Shown here piece after piece: positions 1 through 6,580 of a stretch of 9,695 nt of DNA. The notes beneath the pieces are model-generated. The model did not search any database. It was not told the origin of the DNA and saw nothing but the letters and a program-made list of their open reading frames with translations. The translations under genes and the position numbers were made by a program. The stretch comes from Puniceicoccales bacterium (GTDB lineage: Bacteria > Verrucomicrobiota > Verrucomicrobiia > Opitutales > LL51), in NCBI GenBank assembly GCA_031266235.1, contig JAISBJ010000055.1, positions 1 to 9,695 of the forward strand. Reading direction: 5' to 3'. Every line of letters starts with the position of its first letter. Positions within the stretch are counted from its first letter, which is position 1.

Positions 1-33
1 AAAAAAATTTTGGCGAAAAATATTAAAAAAAGC

Positions 34-61
34 TTGACATCGTAGAAATTTTAATTCTGAT
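34..61 (+). promoter_or_regulatory. possible sigma-70 promoter for rpmF-plsX
   Basis: A perfect TTGACA (34-39) is followed 16 bases later by TCTGAT (56-61, four of six matches to TATAAT). The predicted transcript start falls close to the ATG at 77 and at or downstream of the only purine-rich ribosome-site candidate, GGAAG near 62-66, which weakens the call. A 10-base direct repeat, GAAATTTTAA, lies at 45-54 and 66-75. Confidence 0.35.
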
Positions 62-76
62 GGAAGAAATTTTAAC

Positions 77-253
77 ATGGCAAAGCCGAAAAGAAAACAG
101 TCGAAGCAGAGAAGTCGCAAACGCCGCGGAGCAAACCGTTTCGCAGCACCCCAATTTTCCAAAAATCCAGACGGTTCACTATTTATGATGCACCACGTCG
201 ATCCAACGACCGGGACCTACCGCGGCCGGCAGGTCTTCGCCACCGAAGAATAA
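77..253 (+). CDS. rpmF: 50S ribosomal protein L32
   Basis: This 58-residue protein is the bacterial L32 of the large ribosomal subunit. It begins MAKPKRKQSKQRSRKRRGAN, the usual basic N-terminal tail that threads into rRNA, and ends with the family signature HHVDPTTGTYRGRQVF. The zinc-binding cysteine pairs found in some L32 proteins are absent, so this is the cysteine-free form. Length matches the family (about 55-60 residues). The start is the ATG after a weak GGAAG about 10 bases upstream. The gene lies 16 bases ahead of plsX; rpmF-plsX linkage is common in bacteria and couples ribosome production with membrane lipid synthesis. Identification is from sequence motifs and is firm. Confidence 0.93.
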   Translation: MAKPKRKQSKQRSRKRRGANRFAAPQFSKNPDGSLFMMHHVDPTTGTYRGRQVFATEE

Positions 254-269
254 ATTCATTGCTTCCACA

Positions 270-1319
270 ATGAATGCTCCGGAGCGCGTTATCGCCGTCG
301 ATGTGATGGGTTCGGATCGGGGCCCGGCGGAGATTGTACGGGGCGCTGTCGATGCTCTCGGCGACCGCAGCGATTACCGCATAATGCTCGTCGGTGACCG
401 GGAAATCATCCAAAGTGCCCTTCCGGCCTGCCCCGCAAAAGAGCGGGAACGCATCGCGATCGTCCACGCTTCGGAAGTGATTTCCATGGGCGAAAAACCC
501 CTGCAGGCCCTGCGCACGAAAAAGGATGCTTCCATGGTGCGGGCCATCGAGCTCGTGCGTTCGGGGGGCGTCGACGCCATGCTGAGTTGTGGCAATACGG
601 GCAGTTTGATGGCGGGGAGCACGCTGAAATTGCGGCCGATGGTTGGCATTGAGCGGCCCGCGCTAGCCACCGTTATCCCCACGTTCCAACGCTACATCGT
701 CATGGCCGACGTGGGCGCTAACCCCAATACCACGCCGCTGCAGATGATGCACAATGCGATTTTGGGTAGCGATTATTGTTCGCGCGTTTTGGGGGTCGAG
801 CGGCCGCGCGTGGGTCTACTGACGATCGGGACGGAGGAGGGGAAAGGCAATGAGACGTCTCTTGTGGCCCACGACCTCCTCAAAGCGATGGGTGCGCTCA
901 TCGATTACGTGGGATTGATCGAGGGTTTTCAGATATTTTCCGGGGCGGTAGATTTGGTGATTTGCGACGGATTTGTGGGGAACATTTTGCTGAAGACGTT
1001 GGAAGCGCTGGTTATTCAGCTAAAGGACTACATTCGTCGGGAATTTTTAGCGAATCCGCTGCGGATGCTAGGGGCATTGCTATCGCGCGGAGTATTTGGG
1101 GCGTTGAAGCGGCGGCTCAATCCGGAGATGTATGGAGCGGCGAGTTTGCTAGGTTTGAACGGGGTCGTTTTGAAGTCGCACGGGTCGAGTACGCGGCGGG
1201 CGATCCGGAGTGCGGTCGGGCTGGCGGTATCAATAATTGGGAAGGGATTTCGTGAGAATTGTTTGGAGAAAATTGCCAGTGCCAAAGAGATTTATGGAGC
1301 ATCCCGCGGCTGCGTGTAA
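270..1319 (+). CDS. plsX: phosphate acyltransferase PlsX
   Basis: PlsX converts acyl-ACP and phosphate to acyl-phosphate, the donor for PlsY in the first step of phospholipid synthesis, as a peripheral membrane enzyme. The 349-residue length is normal. Family motifs visible are AVDVMGSDRGP (residues 9-19; usually MGGD), SCGNTGSLMAGS (106-117), MADVGANP (145-152), EEGKGNE (189-195), ICDGFVGNILLK (231-242) and YGAASLLGLNGVVLKSHGSS (288-307). One conserved stretch is altered: the usual G-N-(I/V)-E-G-R-D reads GLIEGFQ (215-221). The start is the ATG 16 bases after rpmF; no good ribosome site precedes it, so translation may couple to rpmF. No fabH follows. The last roughly 30 codons lie inside a tandem duplication (1230-1531). 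The function call is firm. Confidence 0.95.
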   Translation: MNAPERVIAVDVMGSDRGPAEIVRGAVDALGDRSDYRIMLVGDREIIQSALPACPAKERERIAIVHASEVISMGEKPLQALRTKKDASMVRAIELVRSGGVDAMLSCGNTGSLMAGSTLKLRPMVGIERPALATVIPTFQRYIVMADVGANPNTTPLQMMHNAILGSDYCSRVLGVERPRVGLLTIGTEEGKGNETSLVAHDLLKAMGALIDYVGLIEGFQIFSGAVDLVICDGFVGNILLKTLEALVIQLKDYIRREFLANPLRMLGALLSRGVFGALKRRLNPEMYGAASLLGLNGVVLKSHGSSTRRAIRSAVGLAVSIIGKGFRENCLEKIASAKEIYGASRGCV

Positions 1320-1531
1320 AAATTTTTTACCAGACTGGCGAAGTTATATAAAGATATTTTTTTAAGAGATATGAAAATGATCAATAATTGGGAAGGGATT
1401 TCGTGAGAATTGTTTGGAGAAAATTGCCAGTGCCAACGAGATTTATGCAGCATCCCGCGGCTGCGTGTGAAAATTTTTTGCTAAACAAATGTTTAGGAAA
1501 TATAAAAATATTCTTTTTCAGTGAGATATTT
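1230..1531 (+). repeat. 151-bp tandem duplication of the plsX 3' end
   Basis: Positions 1230-1380 and 1381-1531 are head-to-tail copies. The first 100 bases, covering the last codons of plsX and its stop, differ at three sites only (K to N, G to A, and stop TAA to TGA). The AT-rich tail of each copy is more diverged but alignable and ends near GAGATAT. Copy 2 still encodes the PlsX C-terminus in one frame, but it follows the TAA that ends plsX and has no start of its own. It therefore explains the spacer between plsX and the gene ending at 1545; I see no other gene there. Confidence 0.93.
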
Positions 1532-1544
1532 CAATCTATTGCGC

Positions 1545-2522
1545 TCAAGCCGGTGCCGGTGCTAAATCATCTGGCGCTTGTCCTCTTTCTTGTGCTGCTT
1601 CCTGTGCTGCATCTTGCTGCGCCTGATCATTGATCGCGTTCATCTGCTCTGCGTGCTCCTCGGCTATCCTATTAAGTTCGATGAGCGCTGTCGCGCTGCC
1701 TACAACAGCCACTCCTATTGCACCGCATAGGAGAGATCCTACCTCCGGAAGAGCTGAGCCAACTACCCCTCCAACTACTGTTGCGATACCTACTCCCCTG
1801 GTTACTGCTTGCGTGATTCGTTCCTTTTCTTCCGGTGTTAGACTTTTAGCGGTTTCGATGAGGGATTTAATTTTTTTGACCAAATTTGAAACATGGTTTT
1901 TAATGCCACTCCAGATACTTTGTAAACTTAATTTGGATTTTTGGATATCATCGATGGATTTTTGTTCCACGTTAGTTGTGGCGTTAGCGGCCTCCTTCGT
2001 TGCGGCACTTATGGTATCTTGTACGATTTTATCCAGCTGAGTTGCGTTCTTTTTGGCTATTTTAATAAGTTCGACCAGTGCCAATACGACACCTACAGCG
2101 GTTGCGCCCGCTTTACCGCCTATGAAATTACCGATTGTTGAATGAACTATGCCAACGGCTTTTCCGATTATCGGTGCGAGAGTTTGTCCTTTTGCCATTG
2201 CGGCATTGATTTGTTCTTTTTCTTCGGGGGTCAAATTTTTAGCGAGTTTGACGATGGAAACTAAATTTTTGACCAAAACCGAAATGAGATTTTTAATGCC
2301 TTTAGCGATAGTTTTCAGAGTCAATTTAGATTTTTGGACATCGTCGATAGACTTTTCTTCCACGGTACTTGCGGCGCTTGTTGCTTCTTTAGCATCAAGA
2401 TTTGGTGTAGTTTGTGCTATGACGGATTGTAGAGCATTTGTTGCGGACGTTTTAGAGGGTTCCGGGACTCCCGTTGGCCCCCAGATGGAATCGTTTCTTA
2501 TGCTTCCTAGGTTATCACTCAT
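1545..2522 (-). CDS. two-repeat protein with glycine-rich hydrophobic segments, candidate T3SS substrate
   Basis: I do not recognise a named family. The 325-residue protein has a Ser/Thr/Asn-rich, probably disordered N-terminus (1-47), then two copies of a roughly 120-residue unit with a period of 131 residues: V-E-(E/Q)-K-S-I-D-D at 54-61 and 185-192, and LTPEEKE at 97-103 and 228-234. Each unit is an amphipathic lysine-rich helical stretch followed by a glycine-rich hydrophobic segment (about 113-153 and 243-283) that could span or insert in membrane as a hairpin. The tail (285-325) is Gln/Ala/Glu-rich and ends in PAPA. It is AT-richer than the housekeeping genes. The architecture resembles membrane-inserting secreted proteins (chlamydial Inc-like or translocator-like) without clear homology. 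The start is the only ATG near the ORF head. It stops at TGA, showing that TGA is a stop here. It probably forms its own unit, and the secretion role is inferred. Confidence 0.75.
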   Translation of the reverse strand: MSDNLGSIRNDSIWGPTGVPEPSKTSATNALQSVIAQTTPNLDAKEATSAASTVEEKSIDDVQKSKLTLKTIAKGIKNLISVLVKNLVSIVKLAKNLTPEEKEQINAAMAKGQTLAPIIGKAVGIVHSTIGNFIGGKAGATAVGVVLALVELIKIAKKNATQLDKIVQDTISAATKEAANATTNVEQKSIDDIQKSKLSLQSIWSGIKNHVSNLVKKIKSLIETAKSLTPEEKERITQAVTRGVGIATVVGGVVGSALPEVGSLLCGAIGVAVVGSATALIELNRIAEEHAEQMNAINDQAQQDAAQEAAQERGQAPDDLAPAPA

Positions 2523-2531
2523 AGCTCGATT

Positions 2532-2548
2532 ATGTTAAAATTTTACAT
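2532..2548. promoter_or_regulatory. inverted repeat just upstream of the two-repeat gene
   Basis: ATG-T-TAAAATTTTA-CAT forms a near-perfect palindrome 10 bases upstream of the ATG at 2522. It lies where a minus-strand promoter would sit: a weak TTGCTT is found upstream and CATAAT overlaps the palindrome. It could be an operator, or just AT-rich chance symmetry. Confidence 0.25.
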
Positions 2549-2611
2549 AAAAGCAAGATTTATTTATATTTTTTTATTGTTTTTTTTGGGGCGATTCCGT
2601 TGGTTTTTTGC

Positions 2612-2800
2612 CTAGGGTTTGAGTTTTTTGGCGGTCAATTTTATGACTTGTTTTTCAGTTTTTTTAATTTCTTTAAGGGCTTTTTTCTTGATATCCTCTG
2701 GGAAATCGGGTGTTTCCTCGAGAACTTTCCGCATGGCATCGAATGTTTTTTGCGACTCCTCGACCATCTGCGCTACAACTTTTTTTTCTTTCTCATTCAT
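2612..2800 (-). CDS. small charged helical protein, unknown function
   Basis: This is a 62-residue protein, MNEKEKKVVAQMVEESQKTF at the N-terminus and KLTAKKLKP at the end, rich in Lys and Glu. It reads as two amphipathic helices separated by the turn TPDFPEDI (30-37). There is no signal peptide or membrane segment and no family I can name. The frame remains open well upstream of this ATG, but that extension overlaps the prepilin gene on the other strand and looks non-coding. The chosen start follows a purine stretch (AGAGA) about 7 bases upstream and sits just behind a good promoter (2819-2846). The upstream extension would have no such signals. The composition and the promoter make it a likely real gene; its role is unknown. 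Confidence 0.6.
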   Translation of the reverse strand: MNEKEKKVVAQMVEESQKTFDAMRKVLEETPDFPEDIKKKALKEIKKTEKQVIKLTAKKLKP

Positions 2801-2818
2801 AAATTTTTCTCTGGCAGT

Positions 2819-2846
2819 ACTATAGGAATTGGAATAAAAATGTAAA
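2819..2846 (-). promoter_or_regulatory. sigma-70-like promoter for the 62-residue protein
   Basis: Read on the minus strand, TTTACA (2846-2841, five of six) and TATAGT (2824-2819, five of six) are separated by 16 bases. The predicted start lies near 2812, giving a leader of about 12 bases before the ATG at 2800. It is the best promoter match in the window. Confidence 0.5.
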
Positions 2847-2901
2847 TATTTTTTTAATATAAAATATTTTGGGTTTAATCGGCGGTCGGCTGATCCTGGT
2901 G

Positions 2902-2929
2902 TTGTTTTTTGGAAAAATTTTCCTAATAT
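2902..2929 (+). promoter_or_regulatory. possible promoter with internal palindrome ahead of the prepilin genes
   Basis: TTGTTT (2902-2907) and TAATAT (2924-2929) are 16 bases apart. The spacer contains the inverted repeat GGAAAA-A-TTTTCC (2911-2923), placed where a repressor could act. AGGAAG at 2930-2935 is a possible ribosome site for the ATG at 2949, though its spacing is long (13 bases). Confidence 0.35.
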
Positions 2930-2948
2930 AGGAAGAAAAGCGATTATT

Positions 2949-3593
2949 ATGAAGGCAAAAAATGGTGGATTTACGTTGGTTGAAATGCTGATGGCGATCG
3001 GTATCGGGGCGATGGCGTTGGCGGGGATGTTCGAAGCGACGATGGCGTATCTTAAAATTTGGAACGAGGTTTCCGGTGGCGCGCAGAGCGAAAAATTTGA
3101 CCGGGAAGTCATAACGCGGCGGTTTTTGTCCAACGAATTGTCGGCGCTCATTTCCGGCCTGAGTAAGTTGGAGGGCAACGAGGAGGTCACTTTTCGGAAA
3201 CTCGATGGCACGCGAGCGAATTCCGGGGATTCGGATGTGTGTTTTTATTGGCAGTCGGCGAACCAAATTCCCTTCCTTGAGGAGGACAAGGGGGGTGTGA
3301 CGCAGTTTTGGTTAAAGTGCGTTGAGGCGTCGGGAACGGATCGGACGGCCCATAATCAGGAGCTGAGAGCCTATTACCGCAGCTTAAAACCTGAGGAAAA
3401 ACCCGATTTTTCCGGCGGCGCGGGCGAGGCCACGAGGTATTGCACGCTCCTGGCTCAGTGCAAGGGGATCCGCTTTGGTTACGCAGAGTCGACCCAGTCC
3501 CCGTCGGAGTTGAAGTACCATGACGCGCCCAAGTTCCGCAACGGCAAGGACCCGGATTTGCCGGATATGATACAAATTTTACTGCCAGAATAA
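2949..3593 (+). CDS. prepilin-like protein (type II secretion/type IV pilus minor pseudopilin)
   Basis: This is a 214-residue protein with a class III-type prepilin leader: MKAKNGG followed by FTLVEMLMAIGIGAMALAGM. Prepilin peptidase should cut after Gly7, leaving a methylated Phe and the conserved Glu at +5 (Glu12). The hydrophobic helix continues to about residue 36 and would anchor the subunit in the inner membrane before assembly. The rest is hydrophilic, with three cysteines (97, 124 and two more near 164-170 in CTLLAQC) and no domain I recognise. It resembles PulJ/GspJ-size minor pseudopilins by architecture only. It is the first of two consecutive prepilin-like genes on this strand. 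The last codons (ILLPE and stop) are repeated downstream in a tandem duplication. Confidence 0.85.
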   Translation: MKAKNGGFTLVEMLMAIGIGAMALAGMFEATMAYLKIWNEVSGGAQSEKFDREVITRRFLSNELSALISGLSKLEGNEEVTFRKLDGTRANSGDSDVCFYWQSANQIPFLEEDKGGVTQFWLKCVEASGTDRTAHNQELRAYYRSLKPEEKPDFSGGAGEATRYCTLLAQCKGIRFGYAESTQSPSELKYHDAPKFRNGKDPDLPDMIQILLPE

Positions 3594-3900
3594 TGCTTTT
3601 TGTGAAAAATTCGGTTAAAAATTGTGAAAAAATATTATTTTCGCCACAGTTTTTCACTCGTCGAAGCCGTCTTCGTCCTGGCGATCGTGGGGATCTTGCT
3701 ATCCCTCTCGCTCCGGAGCATCAGCCGCTTGGCGGAAAATTTTGCTGCCAGAATAGTTTTTTTGTGTGAAAAATTCGGTTATAAATCGTGAAGAAATATC
3801 GTTCCAGCTACAGTTTTTCACTCGTCGAAGTCGTCCTCGTCCTGGCGATCGTGGGGATCTTGCTATCCCTCTCGCTCCGGAGCATCAGCCGCTTGGCGGA
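3574..3900 (+). repeat. tandem duplication spanning the end of one prepilin gene and the start of the next
   Basis: Copy 1 (about 3574-3736) and copy 2 (about 3737-3900) abut exactly, with a period of 163-164 bases. Each carries the last codons of the upstream prepilin gene (ILLPE plus stop, TAA versus TAG), an AT-rich spacer with GTGAAAAATTCGGTT, a GTG start, and the first 37 codons of the downstream prepilin gene. The last 60 or so bases are identical, while the leader-peptide codons differ. Confidence 0.95.
3624..3791 (+). CDS. truncated duplicate prepilin N-terminus (55-residue mini-pilin ORF)
   Basis: This ORF starts at GTG and encodes MKKYYFRHS then FSLVEAVFVLAIVGILLSLS, followed by RSISRLA and a novel 18-residue tail read from the duplicated spacer. 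It is the product of the tandem duplication of the 5' end of the downstream prepilin gene. It keeps a full leader, the Glu at +5 and the hydrophobic helix, but has no globular domain. It ends in TGA that overlaps the GTG start of the full-length gene (GTGA), so the two could be translationally coupled. Copy differences cluster in the leader (YYFRHS versus YRSSYS). It may be a non-functional remnant or a tiny membrane peptide; the sequence cannot decide. Confidence 0.4.
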   Translation: MKKYYFRHSFSLVEAVFVLAIVGILLSLSLRSISRLAENFAARIVFLCEKFGYKS

Positions 3901-4627
3901 CGGCGCCCGTAAAACAAAGGCGATCGCTTGCCTCAGGGCCATTGCCGAAGCTTACCGCCGGTACATGGAGGAGCAGGGCCACCCGATCCGTTGGAAGGAT
4001 TTGGACCAGGTCCGCGAGGGGCCGGCGGGCTACGACGTGACGCTGATCGCGGCTGTTTTGGCCAAAGGCGGCTACCTCCAATCCGTGGATGCGTGGGCGT
4101 GGGATTTCGACTACCGCGTCAAAAAATATCTCGCCCAAAAGAGCAGTCTGCCGCCGACTTTTTGCGACATCGTACGCGACGGCAGCGGCAGTGTCACCGG
4201 GGCGACGGTGCACTTGAATGCCCGCGGGAAAAGTGGGTTTCCGACGAGTGTTTGTGCGGTTGTCGCGGCCAATGGCTGCACGAATGACGAATTTTTTTGC
4301 GACGCCAGCGAGATCCCGATCGCCTACTCTCGGGGTTTGCGCGAGGGAACGGCCGCGCCTGGGACCTGGGCCGATCAAAAATTAAACGTTGACTTGGGCG
4401 GAATTTTTGGTAACGGCGGTGGCTTTGTTGTGTTTTTGGACGGGCACGTGTCGTGGTTTGGCGACTTAGGGGCGGCTGGCCGGTGTGTTTTGAGGAAATA
4501 TGGCACGCAGGACCCGACCAACATAGTGGCGGAGGCTCTCCCGCGGGGGGCGTTAAGGGGCGCTGTGGACGCCAATTCCATGGGGCTGTCCTGGAAAGGC
4601 GAGGGGACCGATTGCGGAGATTTTTAA
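3788..4627 (+). CDS. prepilin-type protein with DG-H C-terminal box
   Basis: The 279-residue protein starts at GTG. MKKYRSSYS precedes FSLVEVVLVLAIVGILLSLS, a prepilin signal with Glu at +5; the residue before the cut is Ser9 rather than the usual Gly. Residues 10-32 form the N-terminal anchor helix. KAIACLRAIAEAYRRYMEEQ (44-63) is the typical amphipathic continuation. Near the C-terminus, NGGGFVVFLDGHVSWFGDLG (209-228) matches the DG-H box of the 'H-X9-DG' prepilin families abundant in Verrucomicrobia, Lentisphaerae and Planctomycetes. Six cysteines suggest disulfides in the envelope. The alternative start in the duplicated copy (3624) is in a different frame and stops at 3791. Exact assembly (type II secretion or type IV pilus) is unknown, as no ATPase or platform gene is present here. 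Confidence 0.85.
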   Translation: MKKYRSSYSFSLVEVVLVLAIVGILLSLSLRSISRLADGARKTKAIACLRAIAEAYRRYMEEQGHPIRWKDLDQVREGPAGYDVTLIAAVLAKGGYLQSVDAWAWDFDYRVKKYLAQKSSLPPTFCDIVRDGSGSVTGATVHLNARGKSGFPTSVCAVVAANGCTNDEFFCDASEIPIAYSRGLREGTAAPGTWADQKLNVDLGGIFGNGGGFVVFLDGHVSWFGDLGAAGRCVLRKYGTQDPTNIVAEALPRGALRGAVDANSMGLSWKGEGTDCGDF

Positions 4628-4697
4628 ATAAATTTCACAAAAATTTCAATCAATTTTCCTGAAAAAATTCTCGCGTTACTCTTCGACGACTATCTCT

Positions 4698-4725
4698 TTG
4701 ACAAAATTTTATTTATTCTTAAACC
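4698..4725 (+). promoter_or_regulatory. weak promoter candidate for the 294-residue orphan
   Basis: A perfect TTGACA (4698-4703) is followed 16 bases later by TAAACC (4720-4725), a poor -10 box. The gene starts 10 bases further on. The spacer from 4628 to 4735 is otherwise AT-rich, with no terminator hairpin that I can see. Confidence 0.28.
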
Positions 4726-4735
4726 AAAAAACGCC

Positions 4736-5620
4736 ATGGATGTGGAAGTTCGTACGCGCGATGTGATCAAAAATATATTCCGTGAATTGGGCAGTATGAC
4801 GGGGTTTATCCCGGGGATCGGCCATTTTAAAACGCAGTTGCTGCCGATTTACAACGGCGTGTCGTCCAGCGATACCCTCCAACACCTCACCGTCCTCTCC
4901 GTCCGCAAAGACGGTGTCCTTGAAAAAGCAGGTGTGCTCTCGCCAAACGTCCTCTTTTCCCACGCTTCCGACGACTTCACCAAACCCATCGTCTATTTTT
5001 CCATGAAATTGGATTTTTTACGAGAATTTGACGGAATTAATTCAATGCGCTACGGCCAGGAGGATATGATGGCTATCATTCGGAGGAATTTTGAGGCGTT
5101 CAATGACCCCTCTTTTTCGGTGTATTTCGAGCACTGCAATCGCTTCATGTACCACAAAGCGGCGCTATTGGCGGGGAGCATACCCGGTTGGGTGAGCCAT
5201 CGCAAGGGTTCTGGGCGGAGTTACCGCGGGCTCAAGGGCCACCTGCTTTACATGATGGATCAATTTTTACATTATGACAATTTATTTGACATTCCGGCGC
5301 GGGATTTACAGAAAGCTTGGGCGAAGGTGACGTCGGTTGGGGCGGTGCCGACCCTTGCGTCGCGGGATTTTACGGAGGATCGCGTGACGACGCTTTCCTT
5401 TGTCCGGCTCTGGAATTGCGATTTGCGCTACGAATATCTTTACGACATGGGTGGGAAATTTTGGTTACAGTCGGCGTCGGAGGAGAGTCGGCGGTACGTG
5501 GAGGAGGCGAAGAAGGTCATGCCGCAGCGGGTGGTTACGATTGACGAGGTGCGGACTTATTTGCGGGAGTATTGGAAATTGCTGAATGAAAGTAAAAATA
5601 AAATAAAAATTTTAAAATAA
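4736..5620 (+). CDS. hypothetical protein, 294 residues, no recognised family
   Basis: I do not recognise this protein. It appears soluble: no signal peptide and no long hydrophobic segment. It is rich in aromatic residues, for example PIVYFSMKLDFLREFDGI (83-100), FSVYFEHCNRFMYHKA and LRYEYLYDMGGKFWLQ. The middle includes the basic patch SHRKGSGRSYRGLKGH. The C-terminus is a lysine-rich helix ending KNKIKILK. Codon and base use in the body match the GC-richer genes here, unlike the candidate effector that follows. The start is the first ATG; there is no ribosome site ahead of it, so an internal start such as Met20 is possible. It is flanked by a prepilin gene and a candidate effector, 63 bases from the latter. 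That context is too mixed to assign a role. Confidence 0.75.
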   Translation: MDVEVRTRDVIKNIFRELGSMTGFIPGIGHFKTQLLPIYNGVSSSDTLQHLTVLSVRKDGVLEKAGVLSPNVLFSHASDDFTKPIVYFSMKLDFLREFDGINSMRYGQEDMMAIIRRNFEAFNDPSFSVYFEHCNRFMYHKAALLAGSIPGWVSHRKGSGRSYRGLKGHLLYMMDQFLHYDNLFDIPARDLQKAWAKVTSVGAVPTLASRDFTEDRVTTLSFVRLWNCDLRYEYLYDMGGKFWLQSASEESRRYVEEAKKVMPQRVVTIDEVRTYLREYWKLLNESKNKIKILK

Positions 5621-5672
5621 AAGCCTGCAAAATCTTAAATTAATTGTAAAATTGCGTCCATATTAAACAGAT

Positions 5673-5678
5673 AGGAGG
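5673..5678 (+). promoter_or_regulatory. strong ribosome binding site
   Basis: A perfect AGGAGG lies 5 bases ahead of the ATG at 5684. It is one of the strongest on this strand and fixes the start of the candidate effector gene. Confidence 0.7.
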
Positions 5679-5683
5679 AAAAT

Positions 5684-6376
5684 ATGAGTAGTATTAGTGC
5701 AAGTGGAGCAAATAGATACGCAGCGTTAAATCAGGATAATTTACAGAAAGAAATAAGAAAAGCCGCTAAGGGGATGAAACGGGGTGCAACGAAAGACCTA
5801 GCGGAAACGCTAGGGATTCAAGCATTAGATTATACGGTCAATGTAACAAAATCTGAAGGCCTCAGGGCTTTTTTCAGGCGGACAGTGTCTGTGGAAGTTC
5901 GCAATAGAGAGGGGGACAGTATCTCAAGAGAAAAATTTAGTTTAAAAAAGGCTGGGGTCATGGCTGGTAGCATTCGAAATGCGATTCTAGAGCGTCAATG
6001 GGAGAATAGAGAGAGTCTGCCATTGCAAGATCAAGCCCAATTACATGTGGCGATGGGTAAGCATGCTACTAAAAGTCGTTATTTTACAGATGACGGAAAG
6101 GAATATGAAGGAAATATTAAAATGGCTGGAGCCTTTTGTAGCCCTGAGGAAAAAACTGAAGGAGGGGAAGATCTTCATCATTCTTCTTATGTGCAAGAGT
6201 TTGTTGACAAATGTATTAAAAAATTAGAAAATGAAGATTCTTCGGTTTCGGCTTTAGACAGGGCGGATGCTTTTTTGGCTTTAGATCAGTTAAGGGCTAA
6301 TATGACAGCAAACCGATCCCAGTCTCAGAAGACGGGCAAGCTTGAGCTTGATATAATACGTTTTGTGTATAAATGA
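5684..6376 (+). CDS. hypothetical protein, candidate T3SS effector, probably 3'-truncated
   Basis: This 230-residue soluble protein has no family I can name. The N-terminus MSSISASGANRYAALNQDNL is Ser/Asn/Ala-rich and lacks hydrophobic segments, as type III secretion signals do. The rest is charged and probably helical, including KEIRKAAKGMKRGATKDLAE (25-44) and a region at 160-225 with many Asp/Glu/Lys. The gene is AT-richer than its neighbours, suggesting different ancestry. It stops at TGA, but the same frame continues as coding-like sequence (6377-6580), so the ancestral protein was probably longer. It converges on the T3SS gatekeeper block, ending about 200 bases from sctX. The start is set by a perfect AGGAGG. 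Effector status is an inference from composition and location. Confidence 0.7.
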   Translation: MSSISASGANRYAALNQDNLQKEIRKAAKGMKRGATKDLAETLGIQALDYTVNVTKSEGLRAFFRRTVSVEVRNREGDSISREKFSLKKAGVMAGSIRNAILERQWENRESLPLQDQAQLHVAMGKHATKSRYFTDDGKEYEGNIKMAGAFCSPEEKTEGGEDLHHSSYVQEFVDKCIKKLENEDSSVSALDRADAFLALDQLRANMTANRSQSQKTGKLELDIIRFVYK

Positions 6377-6580
6377 CTACAATGTGCCGAAATAGCCCAA
6401 GCGTTATTTGATCTCATAGACAACAAAGGTACGTCGCCAGACGATAAGAAGAAAGCTGTAAATTTATTGAGACAAATGAATGCGCAAAAATGCATACCCT
6501 AAAAACTACAAGAAGAATACGGAAAGCACTGCCGTCAAGCTAAAATTTTTTTTAAAAAGTCAAGAAAAAAATATCAAAAA
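6377..6580 (+). pseudogene. in-frame C-terminal remnant of the upstream candidate effector
   Basis: After the TGA at 6374-6376, the same frame is open for 41 codons, beginning LQCAEIAQALFDLIDNKG and ending QKCIP, up to TAA at 6500-6502. It then continues in the same frame with KLQEEYGKHCRQAKIFFKKS. Both pieces have normal helical protein composition. The simplest reading is a longer gene broken by two nonsense mutations. Stop readthrough at the first (TGA followed by CTA) is possible but the second stop makes decay more likely. This explains the spacer between the two convergent genes. Confidence 0.6.

Noticed and set aside
1388..1633. 81-codon plus-strand frame downstream of plsX
   Set aside because: It starts inside the duplicated plsX fragment in the wrong frame and then runs antisense to the two-repeat gene.
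1630..2538. Plus-strand frames (136 and 129 codons) antisense to the two-repeat gene
   Set aside because: They mirror the repeat structure only because the minus-strand gene is repetitive; the minus strand gives one continuous 325-residue protein with sensible helices.
2801..3211. N-terminal extension of the 62-residue minus-strand gene, giving 199 residues
   Set aside because: The extension runs antisense to the prepilin gene and across AT-rich spacer with low-complexity Ile/Asn/Phe composition; a promoter and the ATG at 2800 give a better start.
6374..6376. TGA as tryptophan or selenocysteine codon
   Set aside because: TGA ends the two-repeat gene at 1545, TGG is used for Trp in the same candidate effector gene, no convincing SECIS-like hairpin follows, and a second in-frame stop (TAA) occurs downstream.
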